A stretch of 64,000 bases of DNA, from contig QPFY01000008.1 of the NCBI GenBank assembly GCA_003665825.1, positions 496,001-560,000 on the forward strand, written 5' to 3'. Within the stretch, counting starts at the first letter, position 1, and every line of letters starts with the position of its first letter. Positions 54,408 to 64,000 of the stretch are shown piece by piece. The translations under genes and the position numbers were made by a program. A model generated the notes under the pieces. That model made no database searches. It had not been told where the DNA came from and was given only the letters and a program-made list of their open reading frames with translations. Origin of the DNA: Microbotryum silenes-acaulis (lineage: Eukaryota > Basidiomycota > Microbotryomycetes > Microbotryales > Microbotryaceae).

Positions 54408-57400
54408 TGATCAAGCACACCATCATCACCTGGAACGTGAGGAGGGGCATGGGGGTCCCGGAGAAACGACGCAACATTTAGGCTTACCTATCCACTTTCA
54501 AAGCATCGGCCATTCTCGTACAAGAGCACTTCATCAGACCGCACCTCTGGCAACTCATCAAGGACGAGTACGAGGGCAAGCTCTTCATCAACCAACATTG
54601 TCTGACTCTGATTCCGGCTGACTCCCCCCTGATCGACGCCGAGCTCTTGCGCACCCACTCGGCACTCAACGGACGGATCCTGGTCACCTCCTTTCGTCTG
54701 CGGGGCGACACTAAAATTTTCGAAATGAACAACATCTACGCGCCCGTTGAACCAAAACAACGAGCAAAATTCTTTGACAAACTCTTATTTCACAAAACAC
54801 AGAAATCCCACCTCCGACTCCTTGGCGGAGATCTCAACGACTGCCCGCGCCCAGAAGTCGATCGGCGGAACCAAAGTCGGCGCGGCCACCACTGGCCGAT
54901 CCTGATGGGCAAGCTCGACTCGGCCTACACGGACTGCATCCGCTACAAGCACCCCATCACCCCATCTTTCACTCGACCCAACCCCAATCGCAAGCGACCC
55001 AACTCATTCTCCCGGCTTGACTACTTTCTCCTACAAAGAGCTCACCAAAAAAGGCTCGACCAGGCCTCGATGATCTACGACTATCCCAAGGATCTCTCCG
55101 ATCACCGGCCGATCCTGATCGTGTTGGCTCTCTCAGACGATCTTGATGCGGCTCTCCCACAGCTCAGCCTACCTGCCACATCCAACCAACTACATCGAAT
55201 TAATACCACAACCTTCAAGACGGTGCAATTTCAGCGGATGATGGAAGGATGGTTGGAAGGGGCAGGCGGGGAGGAACCGGTGCGGGAGCTCGAGGAGATT
55301 TTGGAGGCGTGCAAGGACAGGGGTGGTGAGCTGGCGAGGAGGCTGCATCGGGAGCGGTCGGAACGGATGGAGTATTTGGTGGGGAGGGTGCAGGATCTGG
55401 AGGCGTTACCGATATGGAGGGACGAGGACACGGCAGAATGGACGAGGACGTCGGAGGAACTCAAGCGGGCGGTCGAGGAGCGCGCGCACCTACTCCGGAT
55501 CCGAGCCCACGTCCCCGAGATCGCTTCCGAGGAACGACTGTCGTGGCCGGTCCACTCCAAGCTCGCGGCGCGGAACTCGGATTCCAAGATCACAGCACTG
55601 CGCTTGGCCAACGGAGAGCTAACGCATGACATTGATATTGCTCTTGACCACACGCAGGCGCATTTTCAGCGCCTCTACCACATCGAGCCTCGCGACCCGG
55701 ACCGCGTCGCTCGACTTCGGGACGAATTCCTCGCGCCGATCAGGGTGGCGCGGACTTGCGACGACCCGCGCTCGGATCCGCTCTTTCTGCGCCGACTCTC
55801 GGAATCGCAGATCGACTTACTCCAGCGACCGATCACCGAGGACGAGGTCGTGGCCGCGATCGGGACGACGCACCCGGGGCGATCGCCGGGACCGTCGGGC
55901 GTGCCCTACGAACTGTACCAGACCGCACCCGAGGCGTGGGCCAAGGTGCTGACCAAGGCCTACAACGCGATGATCGAGCGAGGCTCACTCTCTCCCAAGC
56001 AGGGGCAGGGACTCGTGCGCCTGATTTACAAGCCCCACAAGAAACATGCCGATCGCGCCGACCTTTCGTCGTACCGGCCTATCACCCTGCGCGAGTGCGA
56101 TTACAAGATCTTTACCAAGGTCTACGTCGCCCGACTCAACCACCTTCTGCCCGATCTCCTCCCGCCGCAGCAGCACGGATTCGTCAAGGACCGCCGATCG
56201 GCCGACGCTGCGCTACACCTTCGTCTCCTGGTCGAGGAACTTGGTGCGCGCAGGACCGAGTTCCCCATGGCCGCGCTCTTGTCTCTTGACCAATCATCCG
56301 CCTACGACCTCGTCGAGCATGACTGGATCTTTGCCATCTTCGACGCTCTGGGCGCTCCTGCCATCTTTCTTCGCGTGCTGAGGATGCTCTACTCGGGTGA
56401 CTCGACCTCGACCCGCTACATCATCAATGGGTTCCTGACGGCGCCGGTGCGACTGACGTGTGGGCTCGGCCAAGGGGACCCGGCGTCGTCGTCGGTCTGG
56501 GACATCGTGTTTCAGCCGTTCCTGGATGCTCTACACCGTCGAAACATCGCGCTGAATCTCTCCATACCTGCACTTCATCCGTACCCACAGAGTCGCGCCA
56601 TTACATCACTTGCTTTTGCCGATGACGTTGTCGTCGCCGTCGCGGGCTTGGAGTCACTCAACTTGCTCGATGACCTGGCGCTCGACTGGAGGCAGGCAAC
56701 GAATGGCCGGCTCAACACGGACAAGACGGTCGTCCTACCGATCGGACGCCGCTGGGACCCGGGGGAACGCCCGCTCGTCGTCAAGGCCGCAGGCGAGTCG
56801 CTCGAGTGGATCGGCCTCCCCTTCGACCCCAGCGGCGACCCCAGCGGCGACACCGAACTCGCCTACGCGAATCTCATCGAACGCCTCGAGGCGACGCTGG
56901 AGGCGGTCCAGCATCGCTGGCTCACGCACCACACCCGTGCCTTTTACGTCAATCGGTACGCCATCCCCAAGATCCTGCACTTCCTTGCAGCCGACATCCC
57001 GCCGCCCGAAGTCGTCAAAGAAGCTCGATGACATGCTCGTCGATTTCGTCCGTGGGGGCAAGGGCAGGACCAGCTACGGCAGAGACATCGTGTTCACAGC
57101 CAAGCTCAAGGGGGGACTCGGGGTGATCAGGATGCAGGACGTCGTGGACGCGGTTGCGGCACGGATCTGGGACGTTCTTCTCGGCGGTTCCGGCGCGATC
57201 TGGCGAGGACTTGCGCGCGCGGCACTCCAGCGAGCTCAGCCCGACCTCGACCTGGCCACCGATCTCTGGCCACATCCATCCACTCCCATCCCCAACGACC
57301 TTCATCCCCGATGGCACGCCGCACTGGGCGTTCCGAAACATCACGACGCGCAGGTCAACCCGAGGGCCTTGACCACCGCGAACCTGCTCGCGCTGCCCAC

Positions 57401-58439
57401 CCTGCTCGGCAGCCTCCACACCCCCATCAGAGGGAAACAGACCATCGACGCGGTTCATGTACCTGACTACCTTCGTCTCCAGGGCTACCCGAAGGTGGCG
57501 GATCTCTATCGGCGCGAGTTGTATGCGGGTGGGGGGTTTCACCTCTGGACGCCGCCGGCGGATGTGCTCGGCGACAACAGCGAGTACGATCGACGTGGGC
57601 TCCCACAGCGACTGGCAATCGCGGCCTGGTACCGGTTCACTGTCGATCGACACAAGAACACGCCCTTGGCGGCGGCGGTGGCGGCGGGACGGCTCAACGT
57701 GCCTCCCCGGATCGGCACCAGCGCACTGCTCGAGGCGATCCTCCCCAAGCCCGTGGCCCGCTTCGCAATGGAGCAGCGCCTTCCGGACCCGGTGCTTCCA
57801 CAACAGGCGAGCCAGTACAAGCTGCTGAACATGGCCCGACCCTACACCATCCGTCGCATCCGCCGGGTCCTGAACGCGAAGGCCTTTACCAACACGCTCG
57901 GGCTCAAGGGACCACCGCAGCCGAACGATCTCAGGAGCTTCTGGAAGGCGGTCAACTCGAAGGCACTGACGGCGAGAGAGAGGGAAGTTTGGTTCAAGCT
58001 GATTCTCCGCTTCACCCCGACGCGCAAGCTGCAACACCAACAAAACCACGACACTTCTCCCGCGCGCCTCGTCTGCAAAGCGCCGGTGGACGACACCGAC
58101 CACTACTTTTTCGACTGCGTTGACTCGCGGAACGTCTGGATCGCGGCAAGGGGCGTGCTCTGCGACGCACTCGGGTGCGACACGATCGAGGACGCCCAGT
58201 ACACGACACTGCAACGGCTCTTTGGCCTGCCCAAGCTCAAGGCCAAGCTCAGCGAACAGGAAGGGGCGGGCAGGACGATCGAGATCTTCACGGGGATGGT
58301 TTTGGAGATGATCAGCAGTGGGAGATGGAGGATGCAGAAGCACGGGACGAGGATGGAAAGCGTGGAGAGGAGGAGGGTGGTACTGGAGGAGAGGATGAAG
58401 TTGAGGGCGGGAGGAGCAAGGGGCGGGCGAGGGCAGTAG
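54407..58439 (+). pseudogene. LINE ORF2: endonuclease, reverse transcriptase, zinc finger
   Basis: ATG 54407 starts MIKHTIITWNVRRGMG, the first strand of an APE-type endonuclease; further EN motifs are [21 protein letters not shown] and SDHRPILIV. Reverse transcriptase has [67 protein letters not shown] and the catalytic FADDVV. A C-terminal zinc finger reads CKAPVDDTDHYFFDC. Lesions: TAG at 54479-54481 after 24 codons, and a one-base insertion in an A-run near 57017 that shifts the frame until 58439. Otherwise open over more than 1,300 codons, so the element is young. Confidence 0.92.
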
Positions 58440-58468
58440 AGGCTGGGTTCGATTTCCCCCCACCATCC

Positions 58469-58490
58469 CACACACACACACACACACACA
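58469..58490. repeat. CA dinucleotide repeat
   Basis: Eleven CA units about 30 bases after the LINE ORF2 stop codon, perhaps a part of its 3' UTR or tail. Confidence 0.9.
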
Positions 58491-58499
58491 CCACATCAC

Positions 58500-59379
58500 A
58501 CTTCCTCTTCCAAAACTGTATACTAAATATCTTGCTTTCATCTTTCATCTATTACAGGTCTGCTTTCGTTGCTCATGGACCGGCTCGCGATTTGGGATTG
58601 ACTCGACGGTGGCTCGCGCTCTTTGGCTTCGGGGTTCTGAGTCAAGGGAGGGATCAGCAGACACAGGCAGAAAGTCGGCTTTGAGGGGCCAGGGACTGCT
58701 GAGGTGGAGGTTTTGAGGGGCCTCCACCGCGTCTTGCTGTGACCGAGCATAGACTTGGGCTTCGTGGGTCAGGGTAGTTGCGCAGTCGCTCTCCTGTCTT
58801 TGTCTCGACCGAGTTGGGAAGTGGGTGCGGGGTGGGCCTCTTGTCGTTAGTAAACCGTTTTATTACTCTTTCTCTCCTTCTCTCTCTCTCATTCGTCTCC
58901 TGGGGGGGAGCAACCGCTTGGCTGGGGCACTTGAATCCCAAGTATCGGATTGGTGGACACCGGCCCGTTTCTCGCATCTTGCGGGCGGTTTGTGTTATCA
59001 TCGTCGACTTCCATCTAGTTTTTCCGTAGGCCAATCAGGGGGAACATGAACTGGGGGCAATATGATGAACAAGTTCTACAAAAAAATAAATTACACACGT
59101 CGCGACTAGCCTGTCAACGTGTCAACCGCCGCCTTTGCTCTCCTGTGCTCGCTTCCGGCTGTTTCGGGGCCTTTCGGACTCTTCCAGCAGGCGGCTCGTC
59201 AACAAGAACGCCGAAGGAGAGGCCAATTCCTGATCAATCGCTCATTTCCGGCTCTCTCTTATCTTATAATTTGACCTGTAAACCCATAAATTATAAGGTA
59301 TAAGATTGGACAGGACCTGTCAGCCAAAAAGTCGGGAGATTTAAAAGTCCATAAATTTTGACAGGTATAAGATTGGGCG
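58500..59379. other. LINE 3' UTR or pogo interior, no gene
   Basis: About 880 bases between the CA run and the right pogo terminus. It contains pyrimidine-rich runs near 58862-58895 and an A-rich spot at 59079-59092 (ACAAAAAAATAAATTA) that could be the end of the LINE. Then repeated ATAAATTATAAG/GGTATAAGATTGG words lead into the inverted terminus. Confidence 0.4.
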
Positions 59380-59858
59380 ATATAAATTTTCTCAGGTCTG
59401 ACTGTATATCAGGGGGCTTGAAGTTAGTTGCGGCAAGTTGGAACCCGTGGGCTCGTATTTGGTGTCAGTGCAGTGCAAGAAATCAAATCTATAGCTCCGG
59501 AAGTAAGCACATTATCACCACGGGAGCACTTGAAGTAGACGCAAATGACTCAGTCGTCCAGCGGTGCCGATGCACAAGCATCAGTGTCTTTTCAGACAAT
59601 CAAGGGCGGCTGCGGAAAAGTCCCGCCCGACGACCCGACGGGCGCGACCGTTGATTGAGCTTGCAACGGCCGGCAAAATTCACCGATGCCGAAGGGAAAA
59701 GGGGTCGGAACTGAATCAGAGTAGCGCCCGTGCGGTGAGACACTCACTACCTTCACTTCCTAAACATACGTCCATACACTTTGGACATCCCGCCTTGGCT
59801 CTTCTCTTCTTACTCGTCACCAAATCCATACTCCAAAAGTCTAGTCTCGACCATTCAG

Positions 59859-60480
59859 ATGCGTGCTACACTCCTTTTCCTCGCCATTTGTTGCCTCATC
59901 GTTTCGACCATGTCGAACAAATTGCCCCCGGGCGTCCTGGGGAGGTGAGTGAGACCAAACCGCCGTGACGACGATCCGTTCACTCGAGGGATTCCCCGAA
60001 TCAAGGACTGATGATGTGACCTACTTACAATGCCTGATTTTGCCATATAGCTGTGCTGCTGTTCACCATATGAACCCCACCTGCAGGTAAGATAGACCGC
60101 TTTCTCCCGGGGAGTAGGTTGGTGTTCGCGATGGACGTTACGGCAGCGGTGCTACTAGCAACACTAGTGTGTGCACCGTTCAACCCGATGAGATAAGACC
60201 TCCATACTGAGACGGACTATCTCGGCATTCTCCAGCAACTGCAAGAAACTCTGCGACGTTCAGTTCGAGAAGGGCAGCGCGTAAGGTTTCCATCGTCGGT
60301 TGATCCGAACGGGCGACTTCGTCATGAACTAACTCTTGCATACCATCCATCACCATCCAAAGCGAAGGATGCTACGCCGCTTGTAGCTTCAACAATATCC
60401 CATGCGAGAGAGTCACCATCCTTAAAACGTGTCTCAACAAATGTGCCCGTGGCGGGACGTATGCGTACACGCCCCCGTGA
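59859..60480 (+). CDS. small secreted cysteine-rich protein (SSP2)
   Basis: Four exons, 59859-59944, 60051-60086, 60236-60280 and 60363-60480, give 94 residues with all three introns GT..AG and an ACTAAC branch point in the last. The start MRATLLFLAICCLIVSTMS is a signal peptide. The mature part of about 75 residues holds nine cysteines: SCAAVHHMNPTC, NCKKLCD, GCYAACS, PCERV and TCLNKCAR. Short length, multiple small exons and C-x3-C spacings suit a disulfide-rich secreted protein. No family is recognised. It lies 453 bases right of the pogo element and converges with the Gyp1-type gene. Fungal effector candidate by architecture only. The odd cysteine number would leave one unpaired or point to a dimer or to an exon-edge error. 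Confidence 0.75.
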
Positions 60481-60915
60481 GTTCAAGTTAGGAAACTGCG
60501 GCAGAAAGTTGCCAATAGCCGTTCAGCTAGTCGGCTGATTCTGGGCGATCATAACCTTTCAATACCCTCGGAAAACCAGTGGAAACAGTTCCCAGCTGAT
60601 GACCACTTGCAGCGACGGCGATAAGAGGAAGAGCTGCTGTACTCAAAGCTGTTGCACCATCGCCGAATCGGTGGAAGAAACGGCGTAGGAGCGCGGTGGC
60701 TGGCGAATTGGTTGGGATGAAAGGCAGGATGGGGCAGAAGGAAGCAGTGAAGACGCTTGGTCCATATTCCGAGTTCGTCTTTCATCCTTAGGCATGGAGT
60801 GCAATACATACCTCAAGGTCGTCCATCGGGGCCCGAACTCTCGTTCAACTGAGTCAGAATCAATCGGTTTCACAATCACCTTCTCCGTTGCAGCGAAACG
60901 CTCCCCTCCACTCAT
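60481..60915. terminator. convergent 3' region, SSP2 / Gyp1-type gene
   Basis: 435 bases between two converging stop codons. Nothing else is supported; the open minus-strand frame here is downstream of the Gyp1-type stop. Confidence 0.45.
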
Positions 60916-63661
60916 CTAGCAACGAACGTCCTCGACCACATGAAAGCCTCCGAGAGCAGTAACTCTGTATTCTTATCGCTCCATTGTTGCGTCGGCAACG
61001 ATTGCAAGAACATGATGATGGACTGTGCGATCAGGTACCCCATGGGAATCAAGCCCCATCCTACGCCACCTCGTCTGGAGTCTATTGAGTCATCAAGAAC
61101 GCACCTGAAAATCCATCTCCCTCAACCGATCGCTCCATCGCACCAAAAACGCCAAACAGACATAGAGATGAAACTCGGAGAAGGCATCCTGCCCTTCGGC
61201 GAGGTAGGTATCCCACATGCGCACGATGTTCTTGACCGACATTTCACGCATGAGCAGGCAGTTCATCCACCTGAAAGCGAATTGGATGAATTCAACCGAG
61301 TTTTCTTCCAGGTGGTGAGCGAGAGGGGCTGATGGTAGAAAATGGTCCACTGTCGGATCAGCTCAACTCCCCAACGTGTTGCCAATCTCCTTCGTGGTAA
61401 GAGACTCACCATCAACACGCGCACATAACTCCTTCATCCTCGCGACTTGTCTTGTGATCCCCGGCTGCGCAAATATATAATTGTCCTGAATCCCATCGAG
61501 CAATTTGGACAAGCACCAGAACGAATCCGCCTCAAGCGCTTCCAATACCGCCGGAGGGAGGGCCGCAACGTCGTATGCTTCGGGATCCGAGTCTGGTTGG
61601 GCCAAGGGCACCATCAGTCATGGGCAAGGCTTCTGCCGCACTCGAGAAGCATTGGCGACTTACCGATATAAGACGACAAAAAGACCTGAAAGAAGGGTGT
61701 AACGAGATCATTGATCCCCTGGACGTACCCACTCGCGGGATGGCGAATCGCCCAAACGTAAAGGATCCTCTCGAGACTCTGTCAACCCATTTCGAACACT
61801 GGTCAGCTCCTATGCGGCGAGCTGGAACGGAGTATGGATTCAACTGACCCTTTGCGTGCCTTCGCATTGCCATAACTGAATACCGGGGTTGGTCCGAGGT
61901 ACGTCGATGCTGATTTGGTGCCAGATGGGTCCGTCGAGTCCTTTGACGCCACGGGAGAAGGCGAGTCGGACCGCATCGGCGTACTCTTGTCGTTTCCTCG
62001 CTAGGGTCGAGACGCGTCGAGCCGAAGGTGCGGGCATGTACCCCATCAAGAGTTGCCACGCCATCGGTCGCAGCTCATTCGGTATCCCAGCCCAGGCCAA
62101 GGTCCTCAGCGCAGCTGTGAAGAAGGTGAAAATGAGTCAGGACATCAATGCAGAGCATCTCAAGACCATGCAAACGCACCCAAATCGACCGTTTCCGCTC
62201 CGAGACATTCAACAAACTTGCGCCTCCTCCTCCGCTCCCTCCCCAGCTCCCCGTTTTCCTCCGGATCCTCAACCCTATTGAACTCAACAATCTCGGGACC
62301 CCCAGAACTGATGTTGGTAGCATCGAGCTGAATGTAACCCTTGGCAGGATCCTCCTCCTCGTCGTCGTCTTCATCGTCCCCGCCTATCTGGGGAACGGCA
62401 GCGGATCTGTCTCCGATTGAGGAGGTTGACTTGCGCGGTTGCATGGGCGAGTCTGGAGGTGGGGGTGGCGGGGGTTCGGCTAGGCGACCAAGGACGGAGA
62501 TGGGATCTGGTAGGGCGACGTACCACATCAAATTAATACGAGTACAACGGCCTAAAACACAAGTGAAACCCCTCCGGCAAGAACCATACCTCGTACAATA
62601 TCATCGACCTCGGGTCGGATATGCCGTCGACACTGCTCGATCCGACACGTCGAACTCTGCTTGGCCCTCGTCGCCTCCGTCTCTTCCTCTTCCTCGACGC
62701 CATCCTCTGCGACAGTCGCCCTACGTTCATCACTCGTATTCGGTGGAGCATCGACTGTTGTGGGTGGCAATGTCGATGGCGATGTTGTGGGTGGCGGTGT
62801 CAATGATGTTGAGCCGCCTTTGTGACTTGTCGCCGAAGCCTTCCGTTCCCTCGCTGCTTCGTCAATCTTCTCATCCGCCTCAGCCTGAACCTTGGAAGCC
62901 GTAGCAAGATAGCTGACCGATCTCTTGGCCCCTCTCGACCCCGGAACGGACGAAGATGAAACCGTCGTCGTTCCCATCGCCATGGGAGTTGGAGGCGGTC
63001 GACCCCTGCCTACGCTATTAAGAGCGGCGGCGACGGCGTCCGGTCCTGCACGCTGTGTTGGGGTATACGAGTCGTCCTGCGCTTGGGTATGGATCTTGCT
63101 ACTTGCCCCACTGACGATACTAAAAGGATTGAAAGACCATGAACCGCCTCCTCCTCCTGATGCTCCGACCGATCCCCCACTCCCAACAGCACCAGGTGGT
63201 GAGCTCGAACGTTCCTTGTGCTTGTTGCCTCCCGTTCCCGAAGCAGAAGATACGTTCAAAGATCCCTGTACGTTCCTCCTTATCGAAGCGATCGTATCAT
63301 CCTCCTCATCGGTTTGTTCCTCCCAGGGATCATTGTCCGTCGCGATCGCTTGGGCGTCACTCTTGCTCGATGAACCTACCCCAGCGCGTCGGAATTCACT
63401 CGTGGGAGGCGCAAAAGACGGCGTGCGAGTCGAGGATGAATTGCGATGGTGTTGGGCTAAGTAGGTTGAAGGTCTTGTTCCGGAAGAGGAGGAGGGTGGG
63501 TGCGATGTGGGAGCATGCGGGTACGAGTCGGACGAGGTCGAGGTCGATGTGGGGAGCACACAGGACGAGCTGCTGCTGTTGTTGTCCGGGGACGGGGAAG
63601 CAGTAGCACCTTCATCGGACGAGCTTTGACACGAGCTGGACGCTCGATTCCACGGTAGCAT
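60916..63661 (-). CDS. GYP1: Gyp1/TBC1D22-type Rab GTPase-activating protein
   Basis: TBC-domain proteins speed up GTP hydrolysis by Rab GTPases; yeast Gyp1 acts on Ypt1 at the Golgi. ATG 63661 starts a disordered Ser/Thr/Pro-rich region of about 450 residues. The TBC domain begins LAWAGIPNELRPMAWQLLMG near 62100. The arginine finger is in IWHQISIDVPRTNP and the glutamine finger in SGYVQGINDL, so both catalytic residues are present. Then DSFWCLSKLLDGIQDNY, FIQFAFRWMNCLLMREM, RMWDTYLAEG, and a last exon SIIMFLQSLPTQQWSD...LLLSEAFMW ending at TAG 60916-60918. The ISIDVPRTNP wording is characteristic of the Gyp1/TBC1D22 subgroup. Six or more introns separate the exons. Confidence 0.92.
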
Positions 63662-64000
63662 GGCGTGGCTGCGATCTAGATACCACCTAGCTCGCGGGGT
63701 TGGGGGCGTCGAACGCGCCGGGTGGATGTGGGAGCGAGAAGCGAGTGAGTGGCCGCCACGTCAGACCCTCTTAAGCTTGTTAGGGCTCGCTTTCGAGCTT
63801 GGACCCAGTAGTCGGGAATTAGCACTTTGAGCCAGCCAAAATACACGTTCAATTTCAATTCCTCCGTATCGCACGATTTTCTGATATTTATCGCACATCC
63901 CCACATTCTATAGCGTGTACCGAAAACCCCTATCCTCCCCATCCGTGTAATCCCTCTGTGTAATCCCTCTCCCCCCCTTGCTCCCAACTGTCCTTCTCCT
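63662..64000. promoter_or_regulatory. upstream region of the Gyp1-type gene
   Basis: 339 bases to the window edge, holding the promoter of the minus-strand GAP gene. A near-tandem GTGTAATCCCTCT doublet stands at 63945-63970. No other gene seen. Confidence 0.45.

Larger units (their letters stand above)
53840..58500 (+). mobile_element. LINE (non-LTR retrotransposon), inserted in the pogo element
   Basis: ORF1 remnant, then ORF2 with apurinic-type endonuclease, reverse transcriptase and a C-terminal zinc finger, followed by a short 3' part with a CA run. The 5' end is probably truncated at about 53840, close to a C-run. No poly(A) tail or target duplication could be fixed; the 3' end may reach beyond 58500. 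Clade (Tad1-like or related) is not decided. Confidence 0.88.
50537..59404. mobile_element. pogo/Fot1-type DNA transposon with nested LINE
   Basis: The ends CAGTCAGACCTGAGAAAATT (50537) and their exact inverse (ending 59404) match over about 25 bases through TTATAT. TA stands on both outer sides (50535-50536, 59405-59406), the target of Tc1/mariner-pogo elements. Behind the ends both sides repeat words such as ATAAATT and ACAGGTATAAG. The transposase gene reads leftwards at 52966-50831. The 8.9-kb span is far above the normal 2-3 kb because a LINE (about 53.85-58.5 kb) and other sequence lie inside. Confidence 0.88.

Noticed and set aside
58444..58458. GGGTTCGATTTCCCC resembling a tRNA B box
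   Set aside because: No A box, acceptor stem or anticodon arm around it; it is in the 3' part of the LINE.
57015..58541. 508-codon open frame on the minus strand
   Set aside because: It is the shadow of LINE ORF2, whose plus frame has clear conserved motifs; high GC content opens the opposite strand.

Overview
The window is nuclear DNA from a fungus. The host genes carry many short spliceosomal introns (mostly about 45-90 nt, GT..AG, with branch points such as TACTAAT), they are dense and GC-rich, and the protein set is fungal: vacuolar AVT and PQ-loop amino-acid transporters, Zn2Cys6 regulator, TORC2 Rictor homologue, NuA4-type bromodomain protein, Gyp1-type TBC GAP. The intron richness, very short exons, Plavaka-type transposase and a load of Copia, LINE, hAT and pogo elements point to a basidiomycete. 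A Pucciniomycotina/Microbotryomycetes relative (smut-like or red-yeast-like) is my best guess, but that is inference and not proved here.

Layout. 0-8.8 kb is host sequence: a possible gene start at the left edge (-), a Ypq1-type vacuolar PQ-loop transporter (-), a large disordered protein with a C-terminal membrane segment (-), and an AVT-type vacuolar amino-acid transporter (+). 9.7-14.25 kb is a Ty1/copia retrotransposon with 5-bp target duplication, two lesions in pol and a primer-binding site that looks like half-tRNA priming. 14.4-14.7 kb holds a two-exon gene for a small secreted cysteine-rich protein (-). 14.9-26.2 kb is a nested transposon mosaic whose outer ends are hAT-type inverted termini with a perfect 8-bp target duplication. 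Inside lie a decayed hAT transposase, a Plavaka-type transposase, an unknown gene with an inverted partial duplication, a 3' fragment of the copia element, and a 1.1-kb foldback palindrome with a MITE in one arm. 27.2-32.3 kb is the Rictor/Ste20/Avo3 homologue (-). 33.2-35.5 kb is a large inverted duplication of unknown origin. 37.2-47.2 kb is host sequence: a regulator with two Zn2Cys6 clusters (+), cysteinyl-tRNA synthetase with a probable mitochondrial/cytosolic double start (+), a BRD8/Bdc1-like NuA4 bromodomain protein (-), and glutathione synthetase (+). 47.7-49.9 kb holds LTR-like direct repeats around another inverted duplication. 50.5-59.4 kb is a pogo-type element (TA target, 25-bp inverted ends) that has swallowed a LINE. 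59.9-60.5 kb is a second small secreted cysteine-rich protein gene (+, four exons). 60.9-63.7 kb is a Gyp1/TBC1D22-type Rab GAP (-).

How it fits together. The host genes are unrelated housekeeping and regulatory functions and no metabolic cluster is evident, although two vacuolar amino-acid transporters sit within 9 kb. The transposon blocks are separate from the host genes, and each of the two secreted cysteine-rich genes lies at the edge of a transposon block, a layout commonly seen for fast-evolving secreted proteins of plant-associated fungi. No rRNA, tRNA or CRISPR features were found. Exon boundaries are read by eye from splice motifs and reading frame; no transcript data were available.
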